The notes: a model not told the origin generated them from the sequence alone. Counted from the stretch's first letter, positions 38,524-51,019 are shown. The stretch is DNA of 64,000 bases from Nissolia schottii (GCA_003254905.1 QANU01007041.1:267589-331588); one strand, 5' to 3'. Made by a program: numbers and translations.

Positions 38524-38850
38524 CACAAACGATAAAATTTTTGTTGCATTTGGGGCAGAAAAATTTCACCGCAAATGGTATACACTTTTTATATATGGCT
38601 TGCGGTAGAAATTTTTGTTGGAAAATAAAAAAAATATTTATAAAAATTTTAAAACATATTTTTGCCACTATTTTTTTTTTCAAAGTACACTGCAAACAAC
38701 AAAATTTTTATTTTCCGCTGCATTTGCAACAGAACATTTTCACCACAAATTGTATATTCATTTTTTATATGTAGCTTGTGGCGGAATTTTCGTTGGAAAA
38801 TAAAAATTATATTTCTAAATATTTTAAAAATATTCCTCCCCGTATTTTGC
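38524..38850. repeat. Tandem duplication, about 165-bp unit
   Basis: Two diverged copies (about 38524-38685 and 38689-38850) share the order: caaacrayaaaattttt, gcatttg-gcagaa, tttcaccrcaaat-gtata, ttttatatrtrgcttg-ggy, tttttgttggaaaataaaa, ttttgccac. A third, weaker trace begins near 38390 (ttgcggtggaaagattttctgc). AT-rich, non-coding, of unknown origin. Confidence 0.7.
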
Positions 38851-38904
38851 CACAGTCCACCATTTTTTAACTTATAATATAACAATTGGACTTTAAAAAA
38901 TCAG

Positions 38905-39030
38905 GGACTCGTGTTGGCTTGGAACCTCAAATGTAGGAGGGATAAAGTTGATATTTATTTTTAGGCAATTATTACTCATATTGCTGGGAATTCTTTTAGC
39001 CAAAACGATGGTTGCTATTGGTGATCTTAT
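38905..39030 (+). pseudogene. Scrap of RNase H-like (LINE-type) coding sequence
   Basis: About 70% similar by eye to 51062-51216, sharing GTGTTGRCTTGG and cttattgctgggaattctt-type words. Conceptual translation gives LAWNLKCRR and HIAGNS, which resembles the C-terminal RNase H-like domain of plant LINEs. It is short, broken, and not part of an identifiable element. Confidence 0.4.
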
Positions 39031-42000
39031 CAGGCAAATGCTCTTACTTGTTTGGGTTTTTTGTTGATCGTCACCTTGCCTTTCTCCTCCACTGGGAGAA
39101 CGCCTATAACACCTTAATTAGTTAATTATGTTTAAGTTGTAATTAATGTTCACTAGCTGTTACGTTTTAGCTTTACCTTACTTTTAGACTTAACTTTTTA
39201 AATACTTACTGAAAAATATGGAAAAATTTTGAACTTTTAAATTCCTTTTCAAAACATGAGCCATATGTCATAGAACTTTGATAAAGGATAAGTCGAGCAA
39301 AAGCATAAGGGTGCGGAATGATATACAAACATATATCACGACGTACATAAGTATATAATTGAATAACCACATACATTCATCATCATAAACATACATTGAT
39401 GTCACAGGTTTAACCAATTACAGTAATATAACTCAACATCCCAAAGGGAAAAGCAATAGTATAGCGAATCGCATAAGGACAGGTTACAACGCAAAAGAAG
39501 ACTACATCATACTAAAAAGCACATGTGACAAAAAACATTGAAACAACGCTCCTCCGAAATTCCTAGACTTGTGGAACGGTCACTTAGAATGACAGTTTTT
39601 GAATGATCCAAGCTAGGCAAAGACATGGTCGGGTCCAAGGTCATCACATGTCTTGTACTCTCCATTGAAACCTAGAACCAAATGCGGATGGGAATAAGAA
39701 ATCCTAGTCTTTCCTTTAACCTAATACTTATCAATACAATAATGCATAGTAATCAATAAACATAATGATGAAACTTGAAATATTTATAGATGCATTATGC
39801 TATGACATTCCTCTAATAATTTATCCTTCACATTATTTCCCTTCAGTACACTTAAGGGATTGGTAACCACCCTGGGTCATATAACTTCATTTTTATTTGG
39901 AGTTGAACTCAATTCATAGTAGCGAACCACATATATAGTTGTAATGACACATGCATCAACATTAACCAACAATTTACGATGGCCAAAGTGACTAACTAAT
40001 TGACTAGCCCAGGGGAACATTAACTCTCCTTTCAGTACACATGCGACCCTAGATGTACAACCTCTAAACCATCAACGGGGATGGTCGAGGTGATCAGCTA
40101 ACTATACTGGCCTGAAGGATAAAAGAAGCGTCATGTATAACTTTATTCCTTGTAAGTGCGTTATAAAAAGTGTCTTGTGGATGATGCCTCCATTGAGGAC
40201 TTTAAATTGTCTATGTGATTCTTTTTAAAGCCTTATGAACATTTCTCCAACCACACATGCGTCAGTTACAATCTTTATCAATTTAGTTAATCATATAACA
40301 CACTTATATAATGAATTTTGATATATTTGTATGCATGAGTACAACATACAAAAACATTCATTATTATAGTTTGGCACATCATTAAGCATAATCATAGGAA
40401 TCATTATCATCATATAGCATACGATGTATATTTGATCATGACATAGGCAAGCATAACATTGACATATGTAAACGTTCCCATAAGCATGTGAACATCCAAT
40501 TTACAGTCAGGCTAATAAAAAGTTCAATAAAAAAAGAAAAAAAGATTTGAAATTTTTTGAATTTAACCGTTCTTATCTTTTTCTATCTCATTTTACCCCA
40601 ACCATTCATCACCATTGGCATCATTATCATCTTCCTCAACCGGTCACTTCACCATTATTATCCTTTTTTACCAAACTCATACACAATCTTCATCCATTGT
40701 CATGATTTTGCCACTACCCCATTCCTATTTAACCCATAACCATCCTCACATTACAAATACCTTAACTACCATTCAAACCTTCTTCTTCTTCTTCTTCTTC
40801 TTCTTCTTCTTCTTCTTCTTCTTCTTCTTCTTCTTCTTCTTCTTCGCTTTGTGTTAATTCAACCCCCTATTGTTTTGATTTTATTTGTAAAAACACGATT
40901 CTAGAAAAATATCTTACTTTTTTCTAGTGATTTTTGAACTTTTTAAAAATGATTTTATAACTAAATCTTGTTAAAATGTTTTAAAATTTCTTTTTCTTTT
41001 TTCAAAAATATTTTTTTAATTAAAAGAAACCAAAACATATATTTTTTACACAAATGACAAAACTACATAACTTTGAGTTATTTATTGTACTAGAGGATAC
41101 GTAGAAGCGTAAGTCAAATTAAAATTAGTCTTTCCTAAATTTGTTTCCCTTGTTTTATCTCTTTTTTCTTGTATATAATTGTTTGTGTTTAATTTTTGAA
41201 AAGGAGAATAAAAATTATTTAAGCTATTATTTTTGAATAGCTGACTTTAGGTATTCGTCGTAAGACAGATGTAACAGGGGTGTAGTGGGTGTAAGTTCAT
41301 AATTAGGCTCTCGAACACAATTGTAAAAGAAAAATCAGTTTCTTATTTTGTGAAAAACCATTTTCCTTCAATCACTTAAGCTAACTCTTATGGAACTCTT
41401 AATATTTAAAACCCTACAAGGATCTCTAGTGACATTATTCGTACGTCACTAGGGCTCCAGGCCACAAGGATTACTAATCTACTAAGAAATTCCAAAGAAC
41501 CCCTAAGGTATCGTACTACTTATGGTCGAATTCTCTCTAAGGAATTATATGAAGATTTTAACTAATTAACCAACTCAAATCACACAAGAGATCATTGTAA
41601 CTAAATCGCATTGAAAGCCTTAACTTGATTAAAATTCACTTTCTATGAAAACTCTTAAATATCAAAGTTGTTTCTTATGATACTAGTAACTTGAAAACAT
41701 AATTATTTTTTTCATAAAAATCAATTCTCACTCCTAGGAACCTCTCATGGTCGAAACCATGTTTATGAAAACCTAACTTTATTTGTCTTGATTTCCAACC
41801 AAAACCATCTTCACAAACCAATCATTAAATCTTTCAAAAACCATAAAAGCACCAACATTTCTTAAGAAAACTAATCCTAGCACTATGACTCCTCTATGGC
41901 CGAATCCATACGGCTCCTTTGGCATCATGGGATTGCTTTTAAAACCAAAACTTTCTACACAATCACCTACTCAAATCTTTCAAGGAATCCAAAAGCACTA

Positions 42001-44670
42001 GCATTTTTCATGAAATCGGTTTCTAACCCTGGGCCACACCAAAATCAAATTGCTCTACAAAGTACACAAGTTCATAAACTTTGCATTTATTTCAAAACTA
42101 ATATTCTAGTTCACATTTAAGGTATCTAAGTCACTCTATGTCAAACCTCAATTTAGGACGTGACCGCATGTAGGGCTATTGCCTTACGAAAGCACTGCTG
42201 TGACATACTAAAATGTAATAAATGCAATTAATAACTGAATAATACTAATTGATTCATTAATAATTAACTGAAAACTGATGCCAATATCCTGAATTGCAAT
42301 AATAATAAGTTTACAAAAAATACTAATGTCTGAAATAACAAACTAATGAAACAAAATGGATCTTTCCCTAGTGTGTCTGGAGCATACTGCACTACTCGGT
42401 AAGTTTCCACTCAAGCGGAGCTTACCACAAAAAGTTAAAGTCCTAGTTCTAATGCACGAGGGGACCGTGCTCACCAGCCTCAGTCGAATCTGAAATGGTT
42501 TGACAGAGGGGTAAGTTGTCAACTCAGTGATGGGTACCTCGGTACCACACACATAGCAATTATTGCAAACAATGTCACGGCATATGCATACATACACACA
42601 CATACACACACACACACACACATATATAACTGAAGAAATAAGTGTAATAATAAATATATTACATAACTACACACACTGAATGGTTTAATGAACTGCACAT
42701 ATACTGAACAAACTGCGCATACTGGAATAAACTGATTAAACTGGATAGCTATTGGATAAACTGAACTGATAATTGAAAATTGTACGTATGCGCACATCCC
42801 TAGCGGAGGAGCATGATTCAAGGGAGCCACAACTCAATCTTACTTCACCAGGAATAATTCTGGGTGGTTTCGGTACGCACGCAATCCGGATACTTATAAG
42901 GGTAGCATGCCCTAATATGAGGAGCTTGACACTCGGGGTTCTGATAAGGCACACATGCCATGACTGTGGGTCCCGACGCTCATAAAACTTGCAGGGCATG
43001 TATGCCGTAACTGGTGGGTCTGGTTTACAAGGTCGTAGGACCCCGTACTGTTCTAGGTCATCTATTCTAATGTCTGCTGATTATGACTAATGTATCCTAT
43101 TTAACTAGTCTTTGTTTATTAGTCTGACCTTAGGACTAAGGTCCCATACTTAGGACAGGATTCCCAGGTAAGAGAGGTGAGTCACAAACGGACAACTTAA
43201 GGACTAAGTCTTACCTTAGTCAGAATCTGCCCCTTGTTAGGGTCTCTGCCTTAATCAAAGTCTTTATTATTAAGTCTTATGTATAACCATAGCCTAGTAT
43301 CTCTAAGGATATCAAACCTATGGGTTATGGTCTCTATCCTAGCATAACGTATCATGGCATAATATGTCATACATAGCAATTATTGGCATACATGTATCTG
43401 GCTAATATGTTATAACTAAATAAATTATCTAATAAGTCCCTAACACTTCATGGCATAACTTACTTGATTGGTTGACCACCGAAGTGAGACCACCGATGCG
43501 CTGAAACCGCCACTCGCCTGAAATGTCGTGGAATGGAGGAACACTGGCATTGGAGGCTCCTAGCGACGTTGCGTTAACACTTGGAAAGCCAACCAAACCA
43601 CCATTAGAACCCATAAAACAAAAATTTAAACTAGTAGGCCCCGTAGTAGCGATTCTAGTATCGCCAGGGCGTCCTGAGGACCACCGTAGGCCACCACCAA
43701 CATGGCGGCGGTGCTGAAGCCTACAACCTAGGTCATCCCAAAAGAAAGAATGGCTACCTACCAAGGGAAAAAGAAGTGAGCAGAACTCTTCTAATAGGGA
43801 AGAAGGAGTCTGACCTCTGAGCGGGTTGGAATGGGGGAGGAAAGCTTTATATATAGGCGAGGGAGTGGCCAAATGGACGGGCTGGGCCTCAAAAAACGCG
43901 TCTAAAGCAAAAAAAAATGTGGCGCTAACACGCACGAGATGCTTGAGCAAGAACCAAAAACCTATTTTTTTGACAAAAAAACCTATTTCACAAAAAGGGC
44001 TTAAAATGTGACAAGGAAACCAAAATCACTAGTGGAATGAAAAACAACCCAAAAGATGCATGAGATTTATACAAGGGAAGCAACTACGTATAGGAGGAAA
44101 ACTCATTTTTGACATCAAACATGTTTATAAAAAAGTTTTAGAATCTTGCAAGAAACTCAAATATATAGCTAGATTAAAAAATAAGCATGAAGAGCCTATG
44201 AAACCCTAACTTGACCGGATTTTACAAGAGCTTGGGGGCATAAAAATTACATTTTATTGAAGAGCAAGACAAGGAAAAATCAAATATACAATGCATATCA
44301 ACATAGGCAAGCATTAGAAGCACATAAGTGCATAAAACCCACCTAAAGTTGAAACTAATGGTATGAACGTGTAAAGAATGATAAAGGCTTCAATGTTTGT
44401 GAATGAAGTAGTATGATTAGAGAAGTGTATGATGGTCTAGAGGGGAGGAGAAGACCACATGGTTGGAGCTCTTGATGGTAGTTATGGAGTTTTTTGGAGA
44501 GAGAAGAGAGAGTTTTGGGAGGAGAAGACTTAGAATTTTGCTCTTAATACTTTGAAAATGAGATGAATGAAATGAAAAGGAAAATAAAATAAAAGGGGAA
44601 AGTAGAGAGGGAGTCACAGATTGGGACAGAAAAAGGTGGGGGAAAGGTGACTTGTTAAACACAGAAAGAC
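39031..44670. other. Gene-free block of probable old transposon sequence
   Basis: About 5.6 kb with no supported gene. It contains the CTT array (40779-40845), a CA/TA microsatellite (42591-42627) and a palindrome (gaccttaggactaaggtc, about 43126-43143). The GC-balanced stretch 42360-43760 reads like non-coding retrotransposon sequence, but I found no LTR pair, terminal CA/TG with TSD, or protein domain. It could be a long decayed LTR on the minus strand; this is a guess. Confidence 0.4.
40779..40845. repeat. (CTT)n microsatellite
   Basis: About 22 perfect CTT units, all pyrimidine on the plus strand. It creates spurious poly-Phe, poly-Ser and poly-Leu frames that are not genes. Confidence 0.95.
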
Positions 44671-45103
44671 ATAGAAAGGATGACGTGCAATGTGAGATGT
44701 GTCAGAAAAAGTAAAAAATACAATTTTTTGACTTTTCTACGTAGTACATGGACTAAAACAATCATTTATTTTCAAAACACTGAAAGAGTAGGTCCCACAT
44801 TGATCACTAGTCTCTGGGAGACCTCGAGCAAAGATAGAGTAAGCCCTAGAGGCAAGCAGGTCAGAACATAATTTATAAATCGTAACTCTAATTGACAAAC
44901 TGTCAGAAGTTCTAGAATCAATGCAAAACAAGGATGACGACACCCTAGACACACTAAATATATGGGAACTAGACTTCAGACCCCTCTTTGGGTCTCTGGC
45001 ATAGCTGGACCGACAGTTCATTGTCGAATAACTTGACTGTTATTTTGTCCTATTAGCATGAACTATTTTTGTTTTATTAAATAACTGTAATATTATATTT
45101 TAT

Positions 45104-45441
45104 TATGTGGTTAGGGCTGTCAAATGGACTGGCCCAGCCAGCTTAGGCCCAGATCGACTAACCTGCGGGCCTAAACAGGATAGGCCTTAACGGGCTTTTA
45201 CTATTCGCAGACCGATTTTTATATGTTTGGTCCGTTCATTTATGTGGGTAAACGGGTTAGTCCGCGGATTTTGCCTATGTTTATAATAAACGGCCTAATT
45301 GGACCCGTTGGTTAAACGGATCCAGCATAAATGGGCTTTTGCTATTTGCAAGTCTGATTTTATACGTTTGGTCCGTCCATTTAACCGATTAAATTGATCG
45401 GGCTCGTGAGTCGGACTCATTTTGACAGCCCTATATATGAT
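45104..45441. mobile_element. hAT-type MITE with degenerate 8-bp TSD
   Basis: The 322-bp element (45112-45433) begins tagggctgtcaaatgg and ends catt-ttgacagcccta, near-perfect terminal inverted repeats of about 16 bp. Its flanks tatgtggt (45104-45111) and tatatgat (45434-45441) match at 6 of 8 bases, both differences being G to A. Internal words (aacgggcttttactatt, aatgggcttttgctattt) are repeated. It is non-coding. Confidence 0.8.
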
Positions 45442-46100
45442 TATGTAGTTCAAACGTATGTTTGATTCACAGTATAATACTAATATCATTTTACCATACT
45501 AAAAGACAATATTCCGAATTATGAAAAAACAGAATGTTACAATCACATCCCTAATTTTGTCTAATTAATGAAAACAAAAGGCACATGGGAAGTCAATAAA
45601 TTTAATGAATTTTGAAATCTACTGTAATATATTAGATCTAAAGCATACAATTAGAATGTTGCACGATCGCACTTTTCTACATCAGTCTATTTAATTTTCA
45701 TATATAGTTGAGAGTGAACAAAATTTACAGTAAATTGCAACGTCCTTACTAAAATAAGAATGAAAATACATCAACATATGAATAGATATTTTGCAACTCA
45801 ATTTGTTAAAGTCCAATTGTTAAGATTAGCGGGTAATGTCTCATCAAAAATAAAATAAAATTAGAGGGTAATTGTTCCGAAGTATGCACCTCGGTCCCCT
45901 CTATGGATCCTGAAGCTTCAAGGTCTCTGATGAGGTCTCTGGGAAGGTCTCTGGACTCGCGTTGCAGTGGGTACCTGTAAACACTCCAACGCTCAAGTAA
46001 GCAAGGGTTTAAGGGAGTTTATTGAGTGATCATTAGATGACCTTTCATACTTGGGGTATGGGTTATTATATAGTTGGGGTGGTTGAGGTTCTTCCGCGTG
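45442..46100. other. Spacer with one arm of a ~125-bp direct repeat
   Basis: The segment 45567-45700 (gtcaataaatttaat, cacaattagaatgttgcac-like, gcacttttctac) recurs with divergence at 46767-46890. No gene is supported. Confidence 0.5.
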
Positions 46101-46137
46101 TCGCGGTGATGGGAGAATATCTCGTGTCCGCGTGTTG

Positions 46138-46260
46138 CGGTGGGAGGAGGAGAGGGTCTCGGGGCCGTTGAGCCCGAGAAGGTGGGAGGAGAGGATCTCA
46201 GAGCTGTTGAGCTTGAGAAGGTGGAAGCAGAGGATCTCGGAACCGTTCGAGGGCTTGCTA
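46138..46260. repeat. 39-bp minisatellite in a GC-rich island
   Basis: Three tandem units share gaggagagg-tctc-g-gc-gttgag-ttgagaaggtgg with a period of 39 bp. Immediately upstream the word ccgcgtgt-gcggtg occurs twice (about 46096 and 46128). As 39 is divisible by 3, frames read through in more than one phase (for example repeated LRRWEERIS-like words), but no known domain is recognised and I do not call a gene. The surrounding island 45880-46340 is unusually GC-rich for this window. Confidence 0.7.
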
Positions 46261-46339
46261 GTGGCCAGGCGAATTGGGCCGGTCCGCGGACTTTGGATCC
46301 GGATCTTGGAGGTGGCTTAGGATGGACCTTTATGACTCA

Positions 46340-48400
46340 GTCCGTAACAGTAATGAATCAATATTAGATGTTCAACCATTCTCTCAATCACCCATATCCT
46401 CTTCCCTTAATACCTGAAAGTCGTTCATCGTCGACATGAAAAATGTTTTTGGGTTACTCACAAATTACTGACGCAAATTTAGTTGGTATTAATGAAAACT
46501 CATTGTCCACCGTTGAGTGAACAACTTACCTGCAGATTTACGATACTGTCAACAAATTTATTAAAAAATATTAGAGTAAAATTAATATTTATACTATCAA
46601 TCAATCATATATCCCGTAGCGTGATGTGTGTGACTTTAGTCGAACAATTTAGTGAGATGTATGTAAACAACTTTCGAACTGATAAAATATTAAAGTTAAG
46701 TCCGATTACATTATTATTTCATGCGTTAATGTTTATCCTCACTAAAACAGTTTTTCATACTCACGTAATGAAAACAACATACACAAAAAGTCAATAAATT
46801 TAATAAATACTAGAATCTATCAGATATGAAGCGCACAATTCGAATGTTACACAACAGCACTTTCTACTTCAATTCAATATATTTAGAGTTTAATTTGACA
46901 TACCGTTAGTAACATAATTTTTTTTACACGACATTTTATTAAAATTATTTTGATACTTCTTTGTACTTGCTAAACATTTATTTATTTCAATTTAAATATG
47001 GTATTCTAAAAATGTTTTATAGAAGAAATTGAGTTTTGATTAGTATTTTTTAAATGATATGCACATATTATTAAATAATTATGCATAGTACAATAACTTG
47101 ACATAAAAAAGATAGTGTGAATCATTGTAGATTTTTCAATTAGAATACAATGTTAGGTGGGTCTTTAAACTTTTATAATCCTGTAAGCTTATTTTTATGT
47201 GAAAGTAATATAAAGATTTATTGGATATGTACTTAGAACTAATTTCCTTTGAGATGAGGAATTCAGAAAAATATTTAAATTAAAATTTTCTATTCCAAAT
47301 TTCACAATAAAGAATTAACGTTTTTATTATGAATATGTTTTATATTTTTTTATTAATATTACACTTAAGGGAATTAATAATTCTTTCAAAATGTACTGGT
47401 TGGGCGTGCCTGTTCAACAAATTGTTGAGCAGGAGTTTTTTCAAAAGATAATGTTTCACAAATTTAATATGTTATATTTAGGCACATTTAATATATAAAT
47501 ATGGATCTTATTATTATTATTTAAGATATATTTTTTATTGATGGATTTTATTAATTTTATTGTGAGTGTGTGTAAATATAAGGTGGCAAAATTGTATTAA
47601 AAAGAATTGTTTTCAAAAGATACGTATAAAATAATTGTGCTTAAATGTGTATCATATTATTTTTCTTTTGATTTCATCCATACATTCCGAGTGTAAGACT
47701 TTTATCTATTCGGTTACGGAATCATTCTCACAAACTAGTATTTTGGGCATTAAAATTTTTATTATTTTTTTAAAAGTGTTGATTTGACCCTAATCTATAA
47801 TTAAAGCACATGGTTTAATTTAGTGGATAAACTTTATGATTTTGCTATCCAGACATCATACCCATATGCTTAAGATAAGAGACTTAAACTCCTTACATTA
47901 TGACCAATATGTTGTTCATCACAACATCGCAACGCTGTGTTTATTAGTTGAGATAAGATACAAATACAATTGATTACTAAAAGAAATACAAAAATTTATG
48001 ATTTAGAATGGTACAAAAATTTGTGTTTTAAAACAAAAAAATTAGTGTATTTTCTTACTTTTGTTTTATCTATAATAAATCAAACAAAATATAAATACAA
48101 ATAAGTGTGTCTTGTATAATATTATCAAATACAATATAAAATTAACTTATACTCTTATTTTTTTATGTCTATATATTTTTGTTTTATCTCAACAACTAAA
48201 AATATATTAATTTCTACTGAAAAAAAAGACAAAGATGCATTAACTTAAATTTGATTTCTCCATGGATAAATCTGAAATTCAAAAGAACAAAACAGTCCAT
48301 TCATTCATTCCAACACTTCACTAATTGAGAAAAAAGGCTTCAATTTGTTCCATTTCTTCATAGATCTGATCTAAAATTCAACACAACACAGAACACAGCT
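46340..48400. other. Intergenic AT-rich region before the MADS pair
   Basis: It contains the second arm (46767-46890) of the direct repeat noted at 45567. No gene is supported. Confidence 0.5.
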
Positions 48401-48509
48401 TTATTTAAGAACAAAACAGTGCTACTCTTTCTCTACCCTTTGTTCAATTCAATTGGGGTCAAATATAGCTACCATGCATTATCACTACAATTACAAAGCC
48501 ACACACACA

Positions 48510-49022
48510 TCAATCGGTTCTTCTCTTCTTCCTTGTTGAAACACCATCCGCTGTCCCCACCACCGGCTCCTCCGCAAGCTGCAGCATCGTCTCGCAAGCC
48601 TCCAGCATAGCAATCCGCTCCATCACGCGGTTCTTCAGGTCAGCGTGCCCGGCGGTCGCGGCAGTCTTCTCCGCCATGATCATCTCCAGCTTCTTGGCGT
48701 ACGCCTCCCCCTTCTCCTCCTCCAGACGCAGATCCTCCAAAACCTCTGCCAACTCCACGTTCATTCTCGCCACGTCAGAAGCAAGAGCATCACCGTCTCC
48801 TTGGCTGTAGAAGAGGTATCTCTGGGTGACGGCTTCGACGCTGGGATGGCCGAAGGAGTAGGGTTTGTTTCCGGGAGAGAACACGAGGATGGCAACATGG
48901 GCGCCGCAGAGGATGGAGAGCTGGTTGGCCTTCTTGAAGAGACCGGTGCGGCGCTTGGAGAAGGTGACCTGCCTGGTGTTAGGGTCCTTCACCATCTCGA
49001 TCTCGATCTTACGGCGCCCCAT
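48510..49022 (-). CDS. Type I MADS-box protein, AGL62-like (copy 1)
   Basis: Single-exon gene of 170 aa starting [20 protein letters not shown]. The MADS (SRF-type) DNA-binding and dimerisation domain fills residues 1 to about 60, including [20 protein letters not shown] and [18 protein letters not shown] Glu/Lys-rich, probably coiled-coil C-terminal half follows (about 85-150), and there is no K-box, as is usual for M-alpha type I proteins. Related Arabidopsis proteins act in female gametophyte and endosperm development; function here is inferred only from family. It ends in the basic KKRR tail. The gene forms a direct tandem pair with 51489-52058. Confidence 0.9.
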   Translation of the reverse strand: MGRRKIEIEMVKDPNTRQVTFSKRRTGLFKKANQLSILCGAHVAILVFSPGNKPYSFGHPSVEAVTQRYLFYSQGDGDALASDVARMNVELAEVLEDLRLEEEKGEAYAKKLEMIMAEKTAATAGHADLKNRVMERIAMLEACETMLQLAEEPVVGTADGVSTRKKRRTD

Positions 49023-49110
49023 GACTGGAGGAACAGATAAACAAAGAGAAGGGGGCTATTGCGCTGGAAGGGATGTGTCATGTGTGAATGGGTGTCTCTC
49101 CGGAAACCCT

Positions 49111-49119
49111 TATTTATAA
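49111..49119 (-). promoter_or_regulatory. TATA box of MADS copy 1
   Basis: On the minus strand, ttataaata lies about 90 nt upstream of the ATG and within a block (gtgcagttataaataagggt) that is identical in both MADS copies, supporting it as a shared core promoter. Confidence 0.65.
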
Positions 49120-49914
49120 CTGCACCCAACAGGCAGTAGTGGTGGCGCTTTGTTTTTCAAAAGTGCGGGTTCTCGCTGTTTCTAATTTTTGAATTTTGTT
49201 TATTCTCTCTTTGTTTATTTCGATTCACTGACTTTCTATTTTTTTGTAAAATGCTTTACTGTAAAACCCTTTTTGCCTCTCTATCTTTTTTATTTCTTTT
49301 TTCAAAATACGATCGCGCTGGATGCTAAATGTGTAGCTTTATTCGATATTTTTTGGAAAACGAAACAAAAATTAAGTAAATCTAAGAGTGGCTTCTTCTT
49401 GTTTGGCTACATCACTTGCTTCTTCCTCTTTTTAACCTTCTAATGTCACTAAAATTTATCTTGGGGTAGTTATTTTTGTCTCCTACCATCACTAGTTCGA
49501 GATGTTTGTTGTATTTTGTGGCCACATGAAAGATCGTTAGAGTTATATATTTTTCTTGGCTCAGCCTTAATTAATGAACAAAAACCTTTAAAAAAATTGT
49601 TATCATAAACACATTCAATAAAATTGTCTATAATAACAATTAAATATAACAATTTTTGAATAATCTAACTCTCACACACACACACACACATATATAAATT
49701 CACAGTAGACTCCATTACAGTGAACCTCAATACATTTACGTGAATAGAATTGTCTAATATTTATCACATTTAATTGTCATTCTATATTTTTTTCAATCAC
49801 TGAAGTGCTAATCTTTGACCCTATGAGGATCTAATAAAAATGTTTGTAGTACGAGGTTCACATTGCAGAAAAAAATGGTTTTTAGATTGAAGCTAACTCA
49901 ATTAACTTAGTTCA

Positions 49915-50060
49915 TATCCAAATTATTTCCTTTATTCCTTTTCACTTTTTAGGTTTATTTATAACTCAATGCATCTAGACATATTTTGTGTCTAGATACA
50001 TTAAGTTATAAATGAACCTAAAAAAAATGAAAATGAATAACATTAAAGAATAGAATAATT
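49915..50060. repeat. Long foldback (inverted repeat), MITE-like
   Basis: Arms of about 40 bp or more (left core aggtttatttataactcaat, gcatctagaca; right core tgtctaga, ttaagttataaatgaaccta) pair with a few mismatches around the short loop tattttg. Weaker pairing extends outward to about 49915 and 50060. Non-coding. It may be the relic of a Stowaway-like MITE or a hairpin transcript source. Confidence 0.65.
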
Positions 50061-50324
50061 TATAAAGTATAACGTATGATAACGCTTAATTTTAGGTCAA
50101 ACGAACTTAATCTGACCCAAAATCTTTGATTTAAATATCTCATTTTAATATTTTGATAAATAGTTTTGATGAGTAAAGGTCTAATTTAGTGTGTTAACTC
50201 ACTTATAGACTAATTTTGTCCCTAACAAAAACAAAAATTCAAGTTAGTCTATGTCATCTTTAAATACAAGTGAAATTAGTTATTTTGTACTTATTCACAC
50301 TTCATTAATGCAGTTAAACGTAAT

Positions 50325-50570
50325 TTTGAAAGTGTAGTTAAACCACATCAAAGATACTATCATTACTTTGGTCATGTTTAACTGCAATATGGCTAAATTA
50401 ATGAAGTGTGACTAAATACAAAAGAACTAATTTGACTTGTATTTCGTGTTTTTAAAAGTGTAGTTAAACACCTCAAAGACACTATTGTTACTTTGGTTAG
50501 CATTTAACCACAATATGGCTAAGCACGAAATGACTAATTTGACCACATTTAAAGACGATAGTGTCTATCT
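50325..50570. repeat. Two-copy tandem repeat, 126-bp period
   Basis: Copies start with aagtgtagttaaac at about 50328 and 50454 and share caaaga-actat, ttactttggt, caatatggctaa and gactaatttgac words. AT-rich and non-coding. Confidence 0.65.
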
Positions 50571-51019
50571 TTGACTTTTTATTTATATTGACGGAGATTA
50601 AATAAATCCTTTACTTACAATGTCATCTGATCAAAGTTTGTCATATAGATAAAAATGATTGATTATGTCATCCACTACTGAAAAAGTTATCTACATGAAA
50701 TGATTTAATTGGATGAAAGTGTAAACAACTTTACACGTAACAGTTAAATTATATTTTATAAAGTTGTCCATCTAATTAATGTGTTGGATTGGCTTGTACT
50801 TATAAAATGTATTTTTTAAGCCATCTAATCTGAGCATACTAATTTTTGGATTACTATTTTATTGATTAAATATCTATTTTGTATTTGAAAAAAAAAATCT
50901 ATGCGATTGAAAAAGAAAAGCGTTATCAGATTAAAAAAAAAAAACTCTAATTACATTAAATATTCATTCAGAACCAATTTTATATATTATATAAATAAAA
51001 AATGATTTAAAAATTGACT

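Larger units (their letters stand above)
49120..51010. other. Spacer between MADS copies
   Basis: The first ~370 bp (to about 49490) are the duplicated 5' flank, alignable to 52190-52870. Beyond it lie the foldback element at 49915-50060, a two-copy tandem repeat at 50325-50570, and plain AT-rich sequence. No gene is supported. Confidence 0.5.

Noticed and set aside
38905..39030. Protein-coding exon of a host gene
   Set aside because: Broken frame; similarity to another scrap at 51020 and to RNase H-like sequences points to a transposon remnant.
40615..40857. 80-codon frame rich in Phe over the CTT array
   Set aside because: It is produced by the microsatellite; all three frames of the array are open and no domain is present.
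43429..43950. 173-codon minus-strand frame
   Set aside because: No recognised domain; it lies in a GC-balanced, probably transposon-derived block with several overlapping open frames.
46132..46367. Frames through the 39-bp minisatellite as a repeat protein gene
   Set aside because: Two frames are equally open, only three units exist and there is no start context or domain; treated as a repeat.
48645..49119. Plus-strand frames overlapping MADS copy 1 (up to 131 codons)
   Set aside because: They are antisense shadows of the MADS-box gene; the minus strand carries the conserved domain.
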